Shown: in pieces, positions 20,181 to 32,485 of the stretch
Layout of the letters: the number at the start of each line of letters is the position of its first letter
How positions within the stretch are numbered: position 1 is the stretch's first letter
The notes under the pieces: generated by a model
What the model was told of the DNA's origin: nothing
Database searches by the model: none
What the model saw: only the letters and a program-made list of their open reading frames with translations
Position numbers and translations under genes: made by a program
Assembly (NCBI RefSeq): GCF_028583425.1
Contig: NC_072791.1
Span: 34,045,368 to 34,109,367 of the forward strand
DNA: 64,000 nt
Origin: Eublepharis macularius
Taxonomy: Eukaryota; Chordata; Lepidosauria; Squamata; Eublepharidae
Direction of reading: 5' to 3'

Positions 20181-20241
20181 ACCTACCTACCTACCTACCT
20201 ACCTACCAACCAACCAACCAACCAACCAACCAACCAACCAA
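20181..20241 (+). repeat. (CCTA)n/(CCAA)n microsatellite
   Basis: About six ccta units switch to about nine ccaa units. Confidence 0.9.
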
Positions 20242-20940
20242 ATGGTTTTCTTCTGATAAATCTTTAGGTTATTTGACTTCTACATGTGCTTTTGTTTTTT
20301 TAGGCATGGGTGGAGGGCAGAAGGGAAAGAAGAGAGATAAAGAAAAGGCAGAGCCAAAATCAAAGCTTTTCCTTGAAAAGAATCTCTCAAAACACTCTGG
20401 GATTTTTCCACTTACATTCACCAGCCTTTGAAACCCCAGCCACCATCAGAATTACCATGTGAACAATGAAAGGCTAAAATCATAACTCAAAGAAAAGGGA
20501 ATGGAACAATGGTTTCCATCTGCCTGCATCCTGTCAAAAATGCTACAGTCACAGACTAAATTGCCGTATCATTTCATGCTTCAGTATATTAATCTACTTC
20601 ACAATGATCAATGAGACATTTGACTGTCACGCACAGCAGAGAAGGGGGAAAAAGCACATAATAGCAATGTAGCAATTTGTTGTTTTTAAACAGACAAAGC
20701 CATGACAGATCAATTTCTGAATTTCTGCATTTGCAAAATTTTCTATTATCAAATGAAGGAAGGGAGGGAGGGACCAGGTTCCAAGCAGCTTCTCTCATAA
20801 CTAGGAGATGCAGATGGCTTATCCATCCTTTAAGACTCAGATCTGGGCAGTACGCATTAAGTATTTCATCATTTACTTAGCAGAGCCCACGAGTAAACAG
20901 GACAAGAGCTGCAAAGGGAACTTTCAGCACAATCCCGCTC

Positions 20941-23687
20941 TTTTTTTTTTTTAATAAAATTTTTATTGGAATTAGAATCATTTGATTTCACATTACAATC
21001 AATTCCCATTTCCCAATTTCTAACCCCCTCCCTTTCCCCCTTTTTTTGTAGACTTCCAACAGTTTTCCAACCCTTTGTCCCTTTTCCCTTACTCATTTTA
21101 AATTCATCTATCTAACAAACATATACTTTCCCTTTAATCTAAGCAATAATTCTTTAACTATTTTTAATACTCTGTACCCTATCTTTAAGTCCCTTCTTCC
21201 GTATTAGACAAACAATTTGTCCCTTTTTTCATAATTTCCTGGTTTCAAATATTTCTATAAACCATATACCATATAAACCATATAATCCATGCATTCATAT
21301 AAGTCAACCAATTTAACTTATATTCTGTATATTACTTTTTCTACATATCTTGTCATCATTCTACTTTAGTTATATTTAATTATATTATTAATTTCCTTTC
21401 TTTAATTATACATCTATATAACTATCGTCAAAAGTTATCAATCAATTTGATCCATATATTTCTTCAGGTAGACTTATTCAGTTTAACATGTTACACGATT
21501 ATACCAGAAACAATATTAATTAGTCGGTCCTTATAGTTAGTTATTTTCTATTCATATTCTATATATTTTTCTATATATAACAATCTAACAAAATAGCTGC
21601 TTAGACATTTTCATTTCTCTCTCTACCCTCCGGTAAAGTCACCCCCCTCTACATTTTGTCATGTTTCAATAGTTCTCAAACTGCCACAGTTCTCCTCCCA
21701 CCTCCCATTTCTTCAACACATGTTGCTTCAGCTTCTCCCAGTCTGTGTTGAACTGTCCTGGGTCCAGATTTCTCAATTTTCTTGTCATTTTGTCCATCTC
21801 GGCCATATACAGCAATTTGTAAGTCCAGTCCTCAATAGTTGGCACTTCTTGTACTTTCCATTTTTGCGCATACAAAAGTCTGGCCGCTGCTGTCATGTAA
21901 AATAGCAATGTTCTATATTGGGCTGGAATGTTCTCCATTCCCAAGTTCAGTAGCAGGAGTTCTGGGTTCTTATTAATTTGAAATTGTAGAATCTCACTTA
22001 TTACTTTTATTATTTCTCCCCAGTACTGCCTAGCTACCTCACACGTCCACCACATATGGTACAGAGAGCCCTCATGTTTTTTACATTTCCAGCATTTATT
22101 AGAAGTGTTCGAATTCCCTAGCACAATCTTCTTTGGTGTCATGTACCAACGATAGATCATTTTGTAAATGTTCTCTTTAATATTAGTACACGTTGTAGTC
22201 TTCATTGTGTTTTTCCACAAGTGTTCCCATGCCTCCATTGTTATTTCTTTGTTAAAATTTATGGCCCACTTCACCATTTGTACTTTAACTATTTCATCTT
22301 CAGTATACCATTTCAACAGTACTTGGTATACCTTGGAAATTTCCTTCTTATCCTCTTTTAAAAGTGTCTGCTCTAGTTCCGAATTCTCTGTTCTTATGCC
22401 TCCCTTTGCACAGTCCGAGTTGTAGAGATCTCTGATCTGCCTATACTGAAACCAATCATAGTTGGGTGATAACTCGTCCTGTGTCTTTATTTTAAGTTTG
22501 GAAGATTCTATTCGGGTTATCTCCTTATATGTTAAACACTGTTGCTCAGTATCGACAGCTCTCGGATCTATTACTTCATATGGAACCACCCACATGGGGG
22601 TTCCTTCTTGTAGAAAGTCTCTGTACTTCTTCCAAGTTGCAAATAGGCTTTTCCGTATGTAATGATGTAAGAACATAGAGTTCACTTTTACTTTATCATA
22701 CCATAGGTATGCATGCCATCCGAATATTTTTTTATATCCCTCTAGGGCCAATAATTTCTTATTCTTCAGCGTCATCCAGTCTTTCAGCCACACTAGGCAG
22801 ATTGCATCATAGTAAAGTCTTAGATTGGGCAGTTGCATTCCGCCTCTTTCCTTTGCATCTTGTAAAACTTTCATTTTCACTCGAGGCTTCTTGCCTGCCC
22901 AAACAAAGTCTGATATTTTCCTCTGCCATTTTTCAAACTGCTTAGAGTCTCGGATAATTGGTATTGTCTGTAACAAAAACATTACTCTTGGTAACACGTT
23001 CATCTTAACTGCTGCAATCCTTCCCAACCATGACAAATTCAGTCTATTCCATTTGATCAAATCTTGCTCAATCTGAGTCCATAATTTTTCGTAGTTATTT
23101 TTGAATAGATCTATATTCTTTGCAGTCAGTTCAACTCCCAAATATTTCACCTTAGTTGTTACTTCACAGTCCGTTATTTCCATTAACAGTTGCTGTTTTT
23201 GCTTAGTCATATTTTTGCATAGTATCTTTGACTTCTTTTTGTTAATATAAAACCCTGCCAAATCTCCGAACTCCTTGATCTTCTCTATCACTTTTGGCAT
23301 ATTCTCCATTGGGTCTTCCACAATTAACATTATATCGTCCGCAAATGCTCTGACCTTATAGGAAAAGTCTTTTATTTTTATTCCTCGGGTTTCTTCATCT
23401 TGTCGTATTTGTATCATCAGTATCTCCAATACCAAAATGAATAACAGCGGAGACAACGGGCAACCTTGTCTTGTTCCTTTGCTTATAGTCAATTTCTTAG
23501 TAGTCTCATCATTCACCACAATTGCTGCATTCTGGTCTCTGTAGATTTCTTTAACTGCTCTTATGAATCTTTCTCCCATTTGTAGCTTTTCCATAGTGGC
23601 AAACATAAAGTCCCAGTTCAAATTATCAAACGCTTTTTCAGCATCAACAAAGAAGAAACCAACCTCTTTGTCACAACACTTATCATA
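20941..23687 (-). mobile_element. 5'-truncated L1 (RT to poly(A))
   Basis: On the minus strand it opens in ORF2 at the KEVGFFFVDAEKAFDNLNWD region, passes the FADD catalytic motif, the C-terminal CWKCKKHEG motif and the stop at 21666, then a 3' UTR and poly(A) at 20941. A 15-bp target-site duplication, agcacaatcccgctc, lies at 20926-20940 and 23688-23702. The ORF2 part is open over about 670 codons and nearly the same as the element at 48613, so it is young. Confidence 0.97.
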
Positions 23688-26029
23688 AGCACAATCCCGC
23701 TCTTGTGGCACACTTGCATAAAGGAAAGTTTTCTGGTGCAGCACAAAGCCATCAGTGAAAATAAAAATTACACCAGTCCTGGGCTGCCAAGACAAGGCTA
23801 CTCCCCAAATACCAAGCTCCAGTGGCACTCCACCAGAACGAGGAAGCAAGGAGGGAAGTTGGGCAGGGTTGAGGAGTAGCTTGGGATGTTACACTTACAA
23901 AAGGGGTAAAGTAAATTAACGACTCCAAATGGAACCAATACAGAGTCCCAGATGGCTGCTCTCCTCTTCCCACACAAAGGACCTCAGTGAGGAAACAACT
24001 CAGGTAGCAAGGGGCTGCCTGTCTCTGTCCCTATACATAGAAAATTATGGAAGCATAAAAGGGGACTCTGTGCAAAGTGCCCTTTTGCGCAACTCCATCA
24101 CTAAATAGCCAACCAACACAGGAAGGGCAGTTGCCCAAGTGATGTGAGCTCTCCAATTATTCAGGTCTCTGGTTTTGACATGAACATCCACCAGGACCCT
24201 CAATTCCACTGCTGCAACTGGGGCTGTTAGAACAAAGTACCCCACACATCCAAAAGGGGAGGCTGACTGGGAAGGAAGAGCCCTTATCAGGAGTCATATT
24301 TTATGGTCACCCACATTTCTTCCCCTCTGCCCTTCGGTCACCCCAAGGTGTAATTGGCAATCACCTTCATGGCCACAAAGTGCTTTCTTTCTCTGCAGTT
24401 CAGAGACACTGAACTGACCTCATAATCCTTCTTCACTCACAAGCAACTTTTCCCATTTAAAGGTTTCTAGGAGGAGCTGTACCCACATGCTTGAGAGTGG
24501 ATGCACTGAGGGGTCACCAGGAAGCATCTTGCTGAGGGTCTCTTAAAGTCTGGCACAAGCCCAGCTATCCTCTTGCCTCTTAACAAACAACCAAGCAGGT
24601 GTCATACATGCACAGAGAAAAGGATGTTCCCCGGTCAATGGCATGAAGGCCTCCACAACAGGGTCTGTCGCAGCAGTGACCAGTGGGAGGCCATCTGTTA
24701 GTATTTGACATTGCCACTGCTTCCCTTCTATCAAGCTGTGCTTGTTCTCATGACAAGAATCACCCTCCTCCTTGTTGCTCAGCTCAGCTCAGCTCATGGA
24801 AGGCGCACGCTTTAAAGGGAGTGGGTCATTCATCACAACACCCGAAGTGAAGGGTCTACATCTAACCCATGATCTTGCCACTGTATCTCTAGCGAGTGCT
24901 AAAGAGAGAATCCCAGCAGCTCCATGTCCTCCTAACTCCCTACCCTGGGGACCCCTGGCACAAGGAACCACCCAGTGGGGTTCACAGGATATGAAGGATG
25001 GGTGAGATAGCCAACATGGTCTACTGAGATAACAACCAAATCAACGTGATGGGAGGCACTGCTGAATGGGATGAAAAGGGCTAAGCAAAATGGGAAGTAC
25101 CCGGGGGTCTGAATCAGGGACTTATTCTATCAAGTGTGAGAGGCTCTTCCCACGGCTTCTCCCTTCACTAAAATGATCACTGGGACACCTAAGAAGTGTG
25201 ATTTTCCATCTTCTACAGATGGACATCTATCCATCTAGTTTCTCATTGCGTTGCTCTTTTCTAGAGCTGCCAGTCAGCAGACAGTACTGCCTCTTTTGAA
25301 CTGGCGGTTGCAGAACATATTCTTCCACATGGCTCCTTTTTTCCCTTCTCTCACATATGGAACATATGAAGCTGCCTTACACTAAGTGCCACAGACATCA
25401 ATAGAAATGTGACAGGTGATGTTAATACTGCATGCATGTGGAATAATTTCATGTCGCAGTGGCATCCAAACCCTTTTCTTGAGAAGGTCCTGGGCTCTAC
25501 ATGCAATCATCCTAACTGCTGTGCCCTGAGAAGTGTTGTCTATTCCTGGGAGCATACTTATGCGTCGTGTGGGATAGCAGAACATGTGGTATAAGTTCTG
25601 TAGAACCATAATGACATTTTAACCATTGACAAACTGGTGCGCTTTTTTGTGTGCATAAGTACTGTGGAATTGTTGTCAAAAATGTAACTGCGGGAGGCAG
25701 AGTTGCTTGGGCTGCTGTGGGAGTGGCTGTCTATTATGATGTTATTGCTTGTTCCGACTGGTGTTGTTTTGGTTTTTGCGTTTTCTGCTGAAAGCACACA
25801 GGATCTCTAATAGAACACACAGGGGTGAGTGTGCTGCCCAGGTTACAGAAAAGCCTAAGACCGAATGTCTAATATTTGTTCGCTACATTTTTGTGCTACT
25901 CTTCTCCAGAGGAGCCGCCCAACCCGTTAGCCAGCCCTACATCCAGAAGCAAACAACATAAAATGACATTGTCTTGAGGTGCTGAAAGTGTCTCTGAGGC
26001 AATGTTTCATTGGCAGGAGATTATAATTT

Positions 26030-26945
26030 AATTTATTTAATTTATTGCATTTCTAGCCCGCCCTCCCCGAGGTGGTTCCTCACTACTGGCATAAGTGTCA
26101 GTGATGCCCCCATCCATGTCTGGGAGCCGTATTCCCAACCCTGTTGACACATGGCTCAAATACAGGACCTCCGTTTTTGTAGGGTTCAAGCTCAGCTGAG
26201 TGCTTCAACAACCCAGTCATAGCTTCCAAAACCCTGGCCAGCGCTGCGGCATCTGGTCACTTATCTAACACTAGATATAACCGGGTGTCATCTGCATATT
26301 GATGACACCCTAGACTGAAACTCAGAGCCAGCTGGGCGAGGTAGCACATATAGATGTTGAATAACATCGGGGAGGGTATTGCCCCTGGAGGACGCCACAT
26401 ACCAGTGGGTAGTGTGGTGAAGTCTGCTCCCCAAGCAGCTCCCCTCTGTCACCAATTGTGGAGAAAGGAGATCAGCCACTGTAAGGCCGTCCCACGTATC
26501 CCCACATCAGCCAGGCGGTGGATCAATAACTTACAGTCTACCGTGTCAAACACTGCCATGAGATCTAATAACAATAGCAGTGCTGACCCATGCTGGTCCA
26601 GATGTCTACGAAGATTGTCTGTCAGGGCAACCAGTGCTGTCTCCGTCCCATGTCCTGGGCAGAAAATGACTGGAATGGACCCAGGATGGAAGCATCTTCC
26701 AGGAATTCCTGCAGTTGTTCTGCCACCGCCTGCTCAATTACCTTACCCAGGAACGGGAGGTTTGATGCTGGGCAGTACTGGACAAGTCAGTGGGGTCCAT
26801 GGATAGTTTCTTCAGGAGAGGCATCACTGCCTCTTTCAAGGCTCCAGGAAAAATCCCAGTGCCCAATGACAGATTAACAATGGCCTCCAACAGGGCCTGG
26901 AGTCCATCAGCGATGGATTTCACCAGCCATGACCGATAGGATTTT
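26030..26945 (-). mobile_element. Decayed L2/CR1-type LINE fragment
   Basis: Reading leftward: AVMPLLKKLSMDPTDLS, a disrupted YRP motif, LPFLGKVIEQAVAEQLQEFL, then a run matching the LLLDL(S/M)AVFDTVD motif near 26555, and further RT sequence with frameshifts. It is the same superfamily as 15720-16625 in opposite orientation. Confidence 0.75.
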
Positions 26946-27118
26946 TAAGGGTTGTGATTGAAAACTGCCTTGAAATTGCAAAAGGCAGGATATACATTTT
27001 AAAATACACCTTGAAACTATCTGGTATTATGAGCAGAGAGATAATTTTCGTAGCCGAAGCTTCATAGCCGAGCAGGAATTATCCAATTTGTTTTCTGCAA
27101 CTGAGAAGGATGCCTTAC

Positions 27119-27227
27119 CTTTGCTTTCATACTTCTCTGGAGGTAAATCATAAGGTACAGGAAACGATGATGCTGGCTCATCAGAAAGCAGGTTCTCCTT
27201 TACTTGGAAAAAGCCTGTATCCAAGCC
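27119..27227 (-). CDS. TDP1: TDP1 coding exon 14
   Basis: 109 nt between cattttgtcacag and gtaagg; residues 540-575 and the first base of D576. Contains SSFPVPYDLPPEKYESK, the conserved FPVPYDLPP segment. Confidence 0.97.
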
Positions 27228-27733
27228 CTGTGACAAAATGCAGAGAAACATGGCCTTACATTCAAGCGATATTATTTTGCTTCCTTTAATCAGAAAACAG
27301 ATAGGACAGCAAAGATGGCTTTTGTTACATCTATCACGCCCCAATGTTCCAGAGATTGATTTATCTTATTTACAGTCGGCCTTTCTCACTGAAACTCAAG
27401 ATGGGTTACACAATGTAATTCAATGCATTCAGTAAGACCATGAATCTATTAAGCAATGTAACCAGGACTGCAGAAATTTGAAACAGAGCTGCTGTCCGAA
27501 CAAAGCATAATTATTAAACATATCATGTGGAATAATGAAAAGCACATTATTACATAAGCAGAAACACGATGAATTTTGCTGGATCAACCTTTTAAAATGT
27601 AGTAAAATTTCTTTTATTAAAATGCCCTACTGAACAATTCTGTTTTCTGCCTTATGGTTGTGTTTATAGTTTAAGCAGCACTTTAAGAAATCCAAACAAT
27701 TTTCTGTACCTTAAGAAACACAGAAATTGTACT

Positions 27734-28002
27734 AGATGCAGAGAAGTTAGCCGTGTTAGTCTGTGGTAGCAAAATCAAAAAGAGTCCAGTAGCACCTTTA
27801 AGACTAACCAATTTTATTTTAGCATAAGCTTTCGAGAATCAAGTTCTCTTCATCAGATGCCTGATACAGATGCCTCTTCCCTCTCTTGCTCTTCTGTGTT
27901 TGACCAGTCTCTGTATCAGGCATCTGATGAAGAGAACTTGATTCTCGAAAGCTTATGCTAAAATAAAATTGGTTAGTCTTAAAGGTGCTACTGGACTCTC
28001 TT
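27734..28002. repeat. Foldback copy of short mobile repeat family A (hairpin)
   Basis: Two nearly full copies in inverted orientation. The left reads gttagccgtgttagtctgtg to atcagatgcctgatacagatg; the right reads back from catctgatgaagagaacttg to gtgctactggactctc. A perfect 12-bp target-site duplication, agaaattgtact, lies at 27722-27733 and 28003-28014. Confidence 0.9.
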
Positions 28003-28129
28003 AGAAATTGTACTGGTTTTGTAATTTTTTATCTTGTTCAAGCTGAAGGCACTTGTGCTGCAGATGAACATTAGCTGACGATGGCTTAGAGGCTGCAATC
28101 CAGAGTCATGCATGTGCAGAGAGGAGCTG

Positions 28130-28460
28130 ACATCAGAGGCAGAGAGTAGAACGTGCAGGAAAGATAGTGTGGTCCAAAGGGTGGCATTTGAATTTCCTCT
28201 GTGCTTGCTATGAAAGGATGTTGTAGGCTCCTCCCCCTCATCTTTAACAGGTAAATTGGCTGTTGCTGGCCGTTGCAAAGAGGAGCCAATGCCAGACAAA
28301 GAGAGTAGAACTTGCAAGAAAGGCAGTTTTCAAGTTTCTGCAACCCATACTCTATTGTATTGCTCACTGGATGCCCTAGCTGTTGATTGCGTTGACCTGC
28401 ACTGTGTGATCTGCCTTGATTCACTGAGAAAGGCAAATTGTAAATAAATAATAATAATCT
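28130..28460 (+). repeat. LINE/SINE 3'-end-like repeat with internal near-repeat
   Basis: Ends in ctgccttgattcactgagaa and an aaataaataataataat tail, also seen in part at about 18500 and 20150. The segment agagagtagaacttgcaaga near 28300 repeats agagagtagaacgtgcagga near 28140. Family not identified. Confidence 0.45.
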
Positions 28461-29919
28461 CACTTCCTACTGCAGTTCATGCTTCCCTGAAAACTGTTCC
28501 TGTTGATTAGGAAACATTTCTGAGTGGAGTTAGATGCAGTGCGAGGAGCTACAGCTGGATGAACACATCCACTCTCTCTCCAATCACAAGTGGAAGCGTT
28601 CCATGACTGCACATACCCCAAAATTCAACTGGGCCATAGGGAAAATGCCTTTCATTTGTTGTTAGGCTTTCATCCTCATGTTCAGTTTTTTGTCGCTTGC
28701 ATCTATATCTTATGACACACAAACAAATTTCAAGATGACCTGGAGAAGTCTGGGTGTTTCTTTTAAACTTTCCTCTCTCATGTGATCTAGTACAATACAT
28801 TTTAGTTTACTCATACCAGAGTTCATCTCTTTCCTATCACCCCTATTTTTTCTTTTAGTCTTTTCTGAAAGCACTGCTCAGAAAGTCACTCTTGATAAAA
28901 AAAAGTGTTTCTGTTCTCAACTCACCCATTTCTCATAAAGCACAGAGATCTCAGTGACCTACATTTGCTCTAGTAGAATCTGACAACCTAACATTTTTTT
29001 TGCTCACTGATGGAAAATGCACCTTATCAAACTAATGAAAGCATTAATTTCATTATTTGTTATTTGGACAGATGGCACATGCCTGGCCTCTGTATTTTAA
29101 AATGCATCTGTAAAATTTTAGTCATCTCATTAAAAATATCTGATCAACTAGCATTAATGAATTAGCATTGAATTACATAGGAATAAAATGCTTCTGAATT
29201 AAAAAGCATCAATGTTTTTTAGCTGATGTGCACATATAATGTTTTCATAAGCACTGTGTTGAGAGGCATTAAGGGAAGGGGGAATAGCTCTTCTAAGACA
29301 GCAGCCTGCCACCTACATTTTTGTTGGGTTTTGCATTAAAAATGACTATTTTGACAAATGTTCCCCAGATTAATCATGAGTCTAAGCATAAGAAAAGAGC
29401 TACAAGACTGGATTCTTGTAAAAAAAAAATCTGGTACCACTGCTGTCACAACAGGCTGAAAGTGTTCTAGATTATTCCCATGCTTAAAATAATTAGAAGC
29501 CAATACAGAATTTGGGGGATCTGGGCAAAATAACTCAACAGAAAGCTTTTTAAAAGGTTACAATATATACAGTCTGTTTAGAGGCAGCAACAAAGCATTT
29601 TATACATGCAAAGGGTTCCCCCCTCCCTTTCCTGAACAGTATCTCTTGCTTTGCACTCCAGAGGTAGTTCTATGTTTGAATGTGGAAGGGGGATGGGCTA
29701 AAAACCTCCCATTAGGGCCCATTTTTGTGCATGGGCCAATGCTAATATAGGGGGAGTATATGCATTTCTTAGTCACAAGGACTGGTTGTACATGCACTGG
29801 TACTCTGCCCATGAACAGAACAAGGCCAGTTAATTGAGCCATGGGTTGGGAGGGACACGGCCAACATGCTTGGTATGGTTCTGTTGTTCCTCTGCATACA
29901 CTGCCTGTACATGGATATG

Positions 29920-30221
29920 CCATACATATAAAGCTTGTCTCTGTTGCACAAGCAGTCTCTGCACACCTGCCCGCTTGGCCCATTGGAAAAAGTGGCTCTG
30001 ACTGCTCTGCAAATTAAGTTTGGAATTCAAAGGTTAGGTCATACATTCTTATAACAAGAATCAGATGAGCTAAAGGAGGCTGGGTGTTTCTTTTAATCAC
30101 ACATATATTATGCATATAAAGCTTGTCTCTGTTGCAGAAGTTGTCTCTGCACAACTGCCCTCTTGCCCATTGGTAAAAATGGCTCTGACTACACTACAAA
30201 TTAAGTTTGAAATTCAAAGGT
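29920..30221 (+). repeat. Diverged local direct duplication
   Basis: About 120 bp starting catataaagcttgtctctgt at 29925 recurs at 30114 with the same order of motifs (gtctctgcacaactgccc, tggctctgact, attaagtttg). The spacing is about 189 bp. No gene is associated. Confidence 0.75.
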
Positions 30222-30595
30222 TTAGCCGTAATTTGATGTGGGGATAAAAAGTAAAACCATTCTCAGATTTTCTTTAATTTCTGAAGACGAAAGGCCCTGC
30301 TCTTTAACTGAACATGGTAATCATTGAACGGTGAGATCCTGCCAGCTTTTTCACTACATCTCACTCAGTTACCCTCCCTACTACAATATCTGACACAAGG
30401 TTGTTGTACATACAGCTCCCATTAATCCCGCTACAGCTTGTCTGGGTGGTCAAGACAATTCTGTCTTCCTTTTTCACCAACAGAAAAATATAGTTGGACT
30501 CAATCTGATTTTCTTATGTGAGAAAAACCACAAGGCCTTTTGCCCTCTTACCCATATACTAAATATAACACTGCCTGGGACACAAATGAACTCAC

Positions 30596-30698
30596 AAACT
30601 CTGAAGGCAAGAAGAGGACTCCTAGCTCATACGATCGGATCATCAGCTGGGCACCATTTTTTTCAAATGCTCCCCAAGCAGCCTTGGAAAGATTGGCA
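30596..30698 (-). CDS. TDP1: TDP1 coding exon 13
   Basis: 103 nt, acceptor ctttctccctgtag and donor gtgagt. Residues 506-539 after split S505. Contains [15 protein letters not shown] with N507, which helps build the second catalytic site, and [13 protein letters not shown]. Confidence 0.97.
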
Positions 30699-30769
30699 CT
30701 ACAGGGAGAAAGATAACAATTCAGCTTGAAGTACACTTGTGGCTGCTCATACAGAAGTAGTGGATTCAC

Positions 30770-30862
30770 TGTGTAGTGGATTCAGTGTTGGACTATATTC
30801 CAGGGAGACCTGGGTTCAAATCCCAACTCTGCCAGGGAGCTTACTGGGTAACCTACATAGGG
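30770..30862 (+). repeat. MIR-like SINE
   Basis: Contains the B-box-like gacctgggttcaaatcccaa followed by a core-like ctgggtaacctacata tail. Confidence 0.6.
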
Positions 30863-30867
30863 CTGGT

Positions 30868-31132
30868 AAAAGGTAAAGGTAGTCCCCTGTGCAAGCACTG
30901 AGTCATTACTGACCCATGGGGGGATGTCGCATCATGACGTTTTCTTGGCAGACTTTTTACGGGGTGGTTTGCCATTGCCTTCCCCAGTCATCTACACTTT
31001 ACCACCAGGAAACTGGGTACTCATTTTACCGACCTCGGAAGGATGGAAGGCTGAGTCAACCTTGAGCCAGCTACTTGAACCTGGCTTCTTCCAGGATCGA
31101 ACTCAGGTCACGAGCAGAGCTTGGGCTGCATA
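30868..31132 (-). repeat. tRNA-derived squamate-type SINE
   Basis: On the minus strand it shows a B-box-like gagttcgatcctgg near the 5' end and ends gcacaggggactacctttac. A second, shorter copy of the same family is at 61787-61940. The 240-bp length and internal pol III box fit a tRNA-derived SINE. Confidence 0.65.
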
Positions 31133-31578
31133 AATAGAGCATGTGAAGATGTATGCCACCCTAAACTACTTTAAGAATGGTTGGGACAAACATTTAATAA
31201 ATTGTTCCTATGTGCATAAGCTGTCAGTGCAGAATGTGGCTTCAAAGAATTCTAGCTTTCAGATGTGCAAAATATTGTGAATTCTACCCTTTGAGAGCAT
31301 TTTTATGTATTTTCTGAGATATCTGATCCTCATTAAGAAATTTTTGTGGCTGCAATTAGAACCCAATCCTGATTATCCAGATCGTACCAACAAAGACAAG
31401 ACTTCATTTGCGGAATTCAAAAAGAGGAATCATCTTGACAAGGAAATAAAAATCTCAAATGGCCTTGTGGAGATTTTTAATCTTTACATGGTGAAATGGA
31501 GAGCGCACTACGTGATCATTGAGGTATCCCTGCAGGAGAAGGGAAAAAAGAGAACGTACTTACTAACAGGAGACTTAC

Positions 31579-31686
31579 CTTGTAACTATAAACCATGCAA
31601 TCTTTTGGAAGTCTGGAGACACTCTCATGTAAGTCTTAATGTGAGGCATGGCATGGTTACGACCTGAAGCTTTAGCTGACCATTTG
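31579..31686 (-). CDS. TDP1: TDP1 coding exon 12 (second catalytic HxK)
   Basis: 108 nt, acceptor ttttaaaacttgag, donor gtaagt. Residues 470-504 between split H469 and S505. Contains [14 protein letters not shown] with catalytic H484 and K486, and IAWFIVT. Confidence 0.97.
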
Positions 31687-32418
31687 CTCAAGTTTTAAAA
31701 AAAAAGGGAAGATTGGGGTGAAGACACATATAATGAAGGTTCAAATCTACATTATCTTCAGATGGCCAGCCATGACTAGAAGTGATTTTTATCCATTTCA
31801 ACTAAGGGATGCATCATATGAAAAAGAAAATCAGCTACCAACACTTTTCCATTGTCTCTTCCCAATAGAGCTCTTTGTGTCCCCATCCCCCCAACCCCAG
31901 AAAGGCCTCCCTTGAGGATCAGATGGCCCTTTGCAGTGAATATCATGTGGGATAAAGGAATGCAGCATGGAGAAACTGTCAATCACAGCAAGTCTATATG
32001 CACCTGAATAAATACAGACATGTTTCTTTTGGTCCAGGCCATAATTTTCTAATTTTTTTATCCTGCCAGGGATAAGTATTTTATTTAAAGTTATTCATGT
32101 TCATACACTTAGGACAGCCTTTTTGAAAACAATACCAACTACCCAAGAATAGAGCAACATATTCCTGTATCCCATCATTGTGGGTGGATTTAGACCATAA
32201 ATAGCTTTTCGGCTTTGGTTTTCATAAATCAACAGGTTAGAATAAAACTGAGACCTCAATTTTTGAAGAAAGATAATTATATACAAAATCTCAATATACA
32301 CAAAATCCAAGTTTTTTAAAGAAAAATTTCTAAGCTTGTTTGACCTACATCTCTCACAAATTTAATTGACCTTAGAAGATCAAAATGCCATGAGTCATAA
32401 ACTGATTATTGCACTTAC

Positions 32419-32485
32419 TGGAAGTAAGAGTGCAGCCAGAGCTGTTTCTGTGCAGTCTGTATACTGTATGGAAGAGAGCCTCCAG
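32419..32485 (-). CDS. TDP1: TDP1 coding exon 11
   Basis: 67 nt, acceptor ctttctcttgaag, donor gtaagt. Completes A447 and encodes GGSLPYSIQTAQKQLWLHSY and F, to split H469. Confidence 0.97.

Larger units (their letters stand above)
10865..27118 (-). other. TDP1: TDP1 intron 14 (16.3 kb)
   Basis: The largest intron in the window. It holds a MIR-like SINE, a foldback repeat, two L1 insertions, a possible LTR, two L2/CR1-type LINE fragments, a GC-rich minisatellite, a tRNA-like SINE and a possible DIRS-like ORF1 fragment, listed separately. Outside those I see no supportable gene. Confidence 0.85.
27228..30595 (-). other. TDP1: TDP1 intron 13 (3.4 kb)
   Basis: Contains the 27734-28002 foldback repeat, a SINE-like block near 28130-28450 and a local duplication near 29920-30221. 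Otherwise A/T-rich sequence with nothing I can support. Confidence 0.8.

Noticed and set aside
21666..23849. A 727-codon reading frame taken as a cellular gene
   Set aside because: It is L1 ORF2 inside a target-site duplication; the first about 55 codons are flanking sequence outside the element.
31305..31667. A 120-codon plus-strand open frame
   Set aside because: It lies antisense to TDP1 exon 12 (31579-31686) and its intron flank; the minus-strand exon explains the conservation-like appearance.
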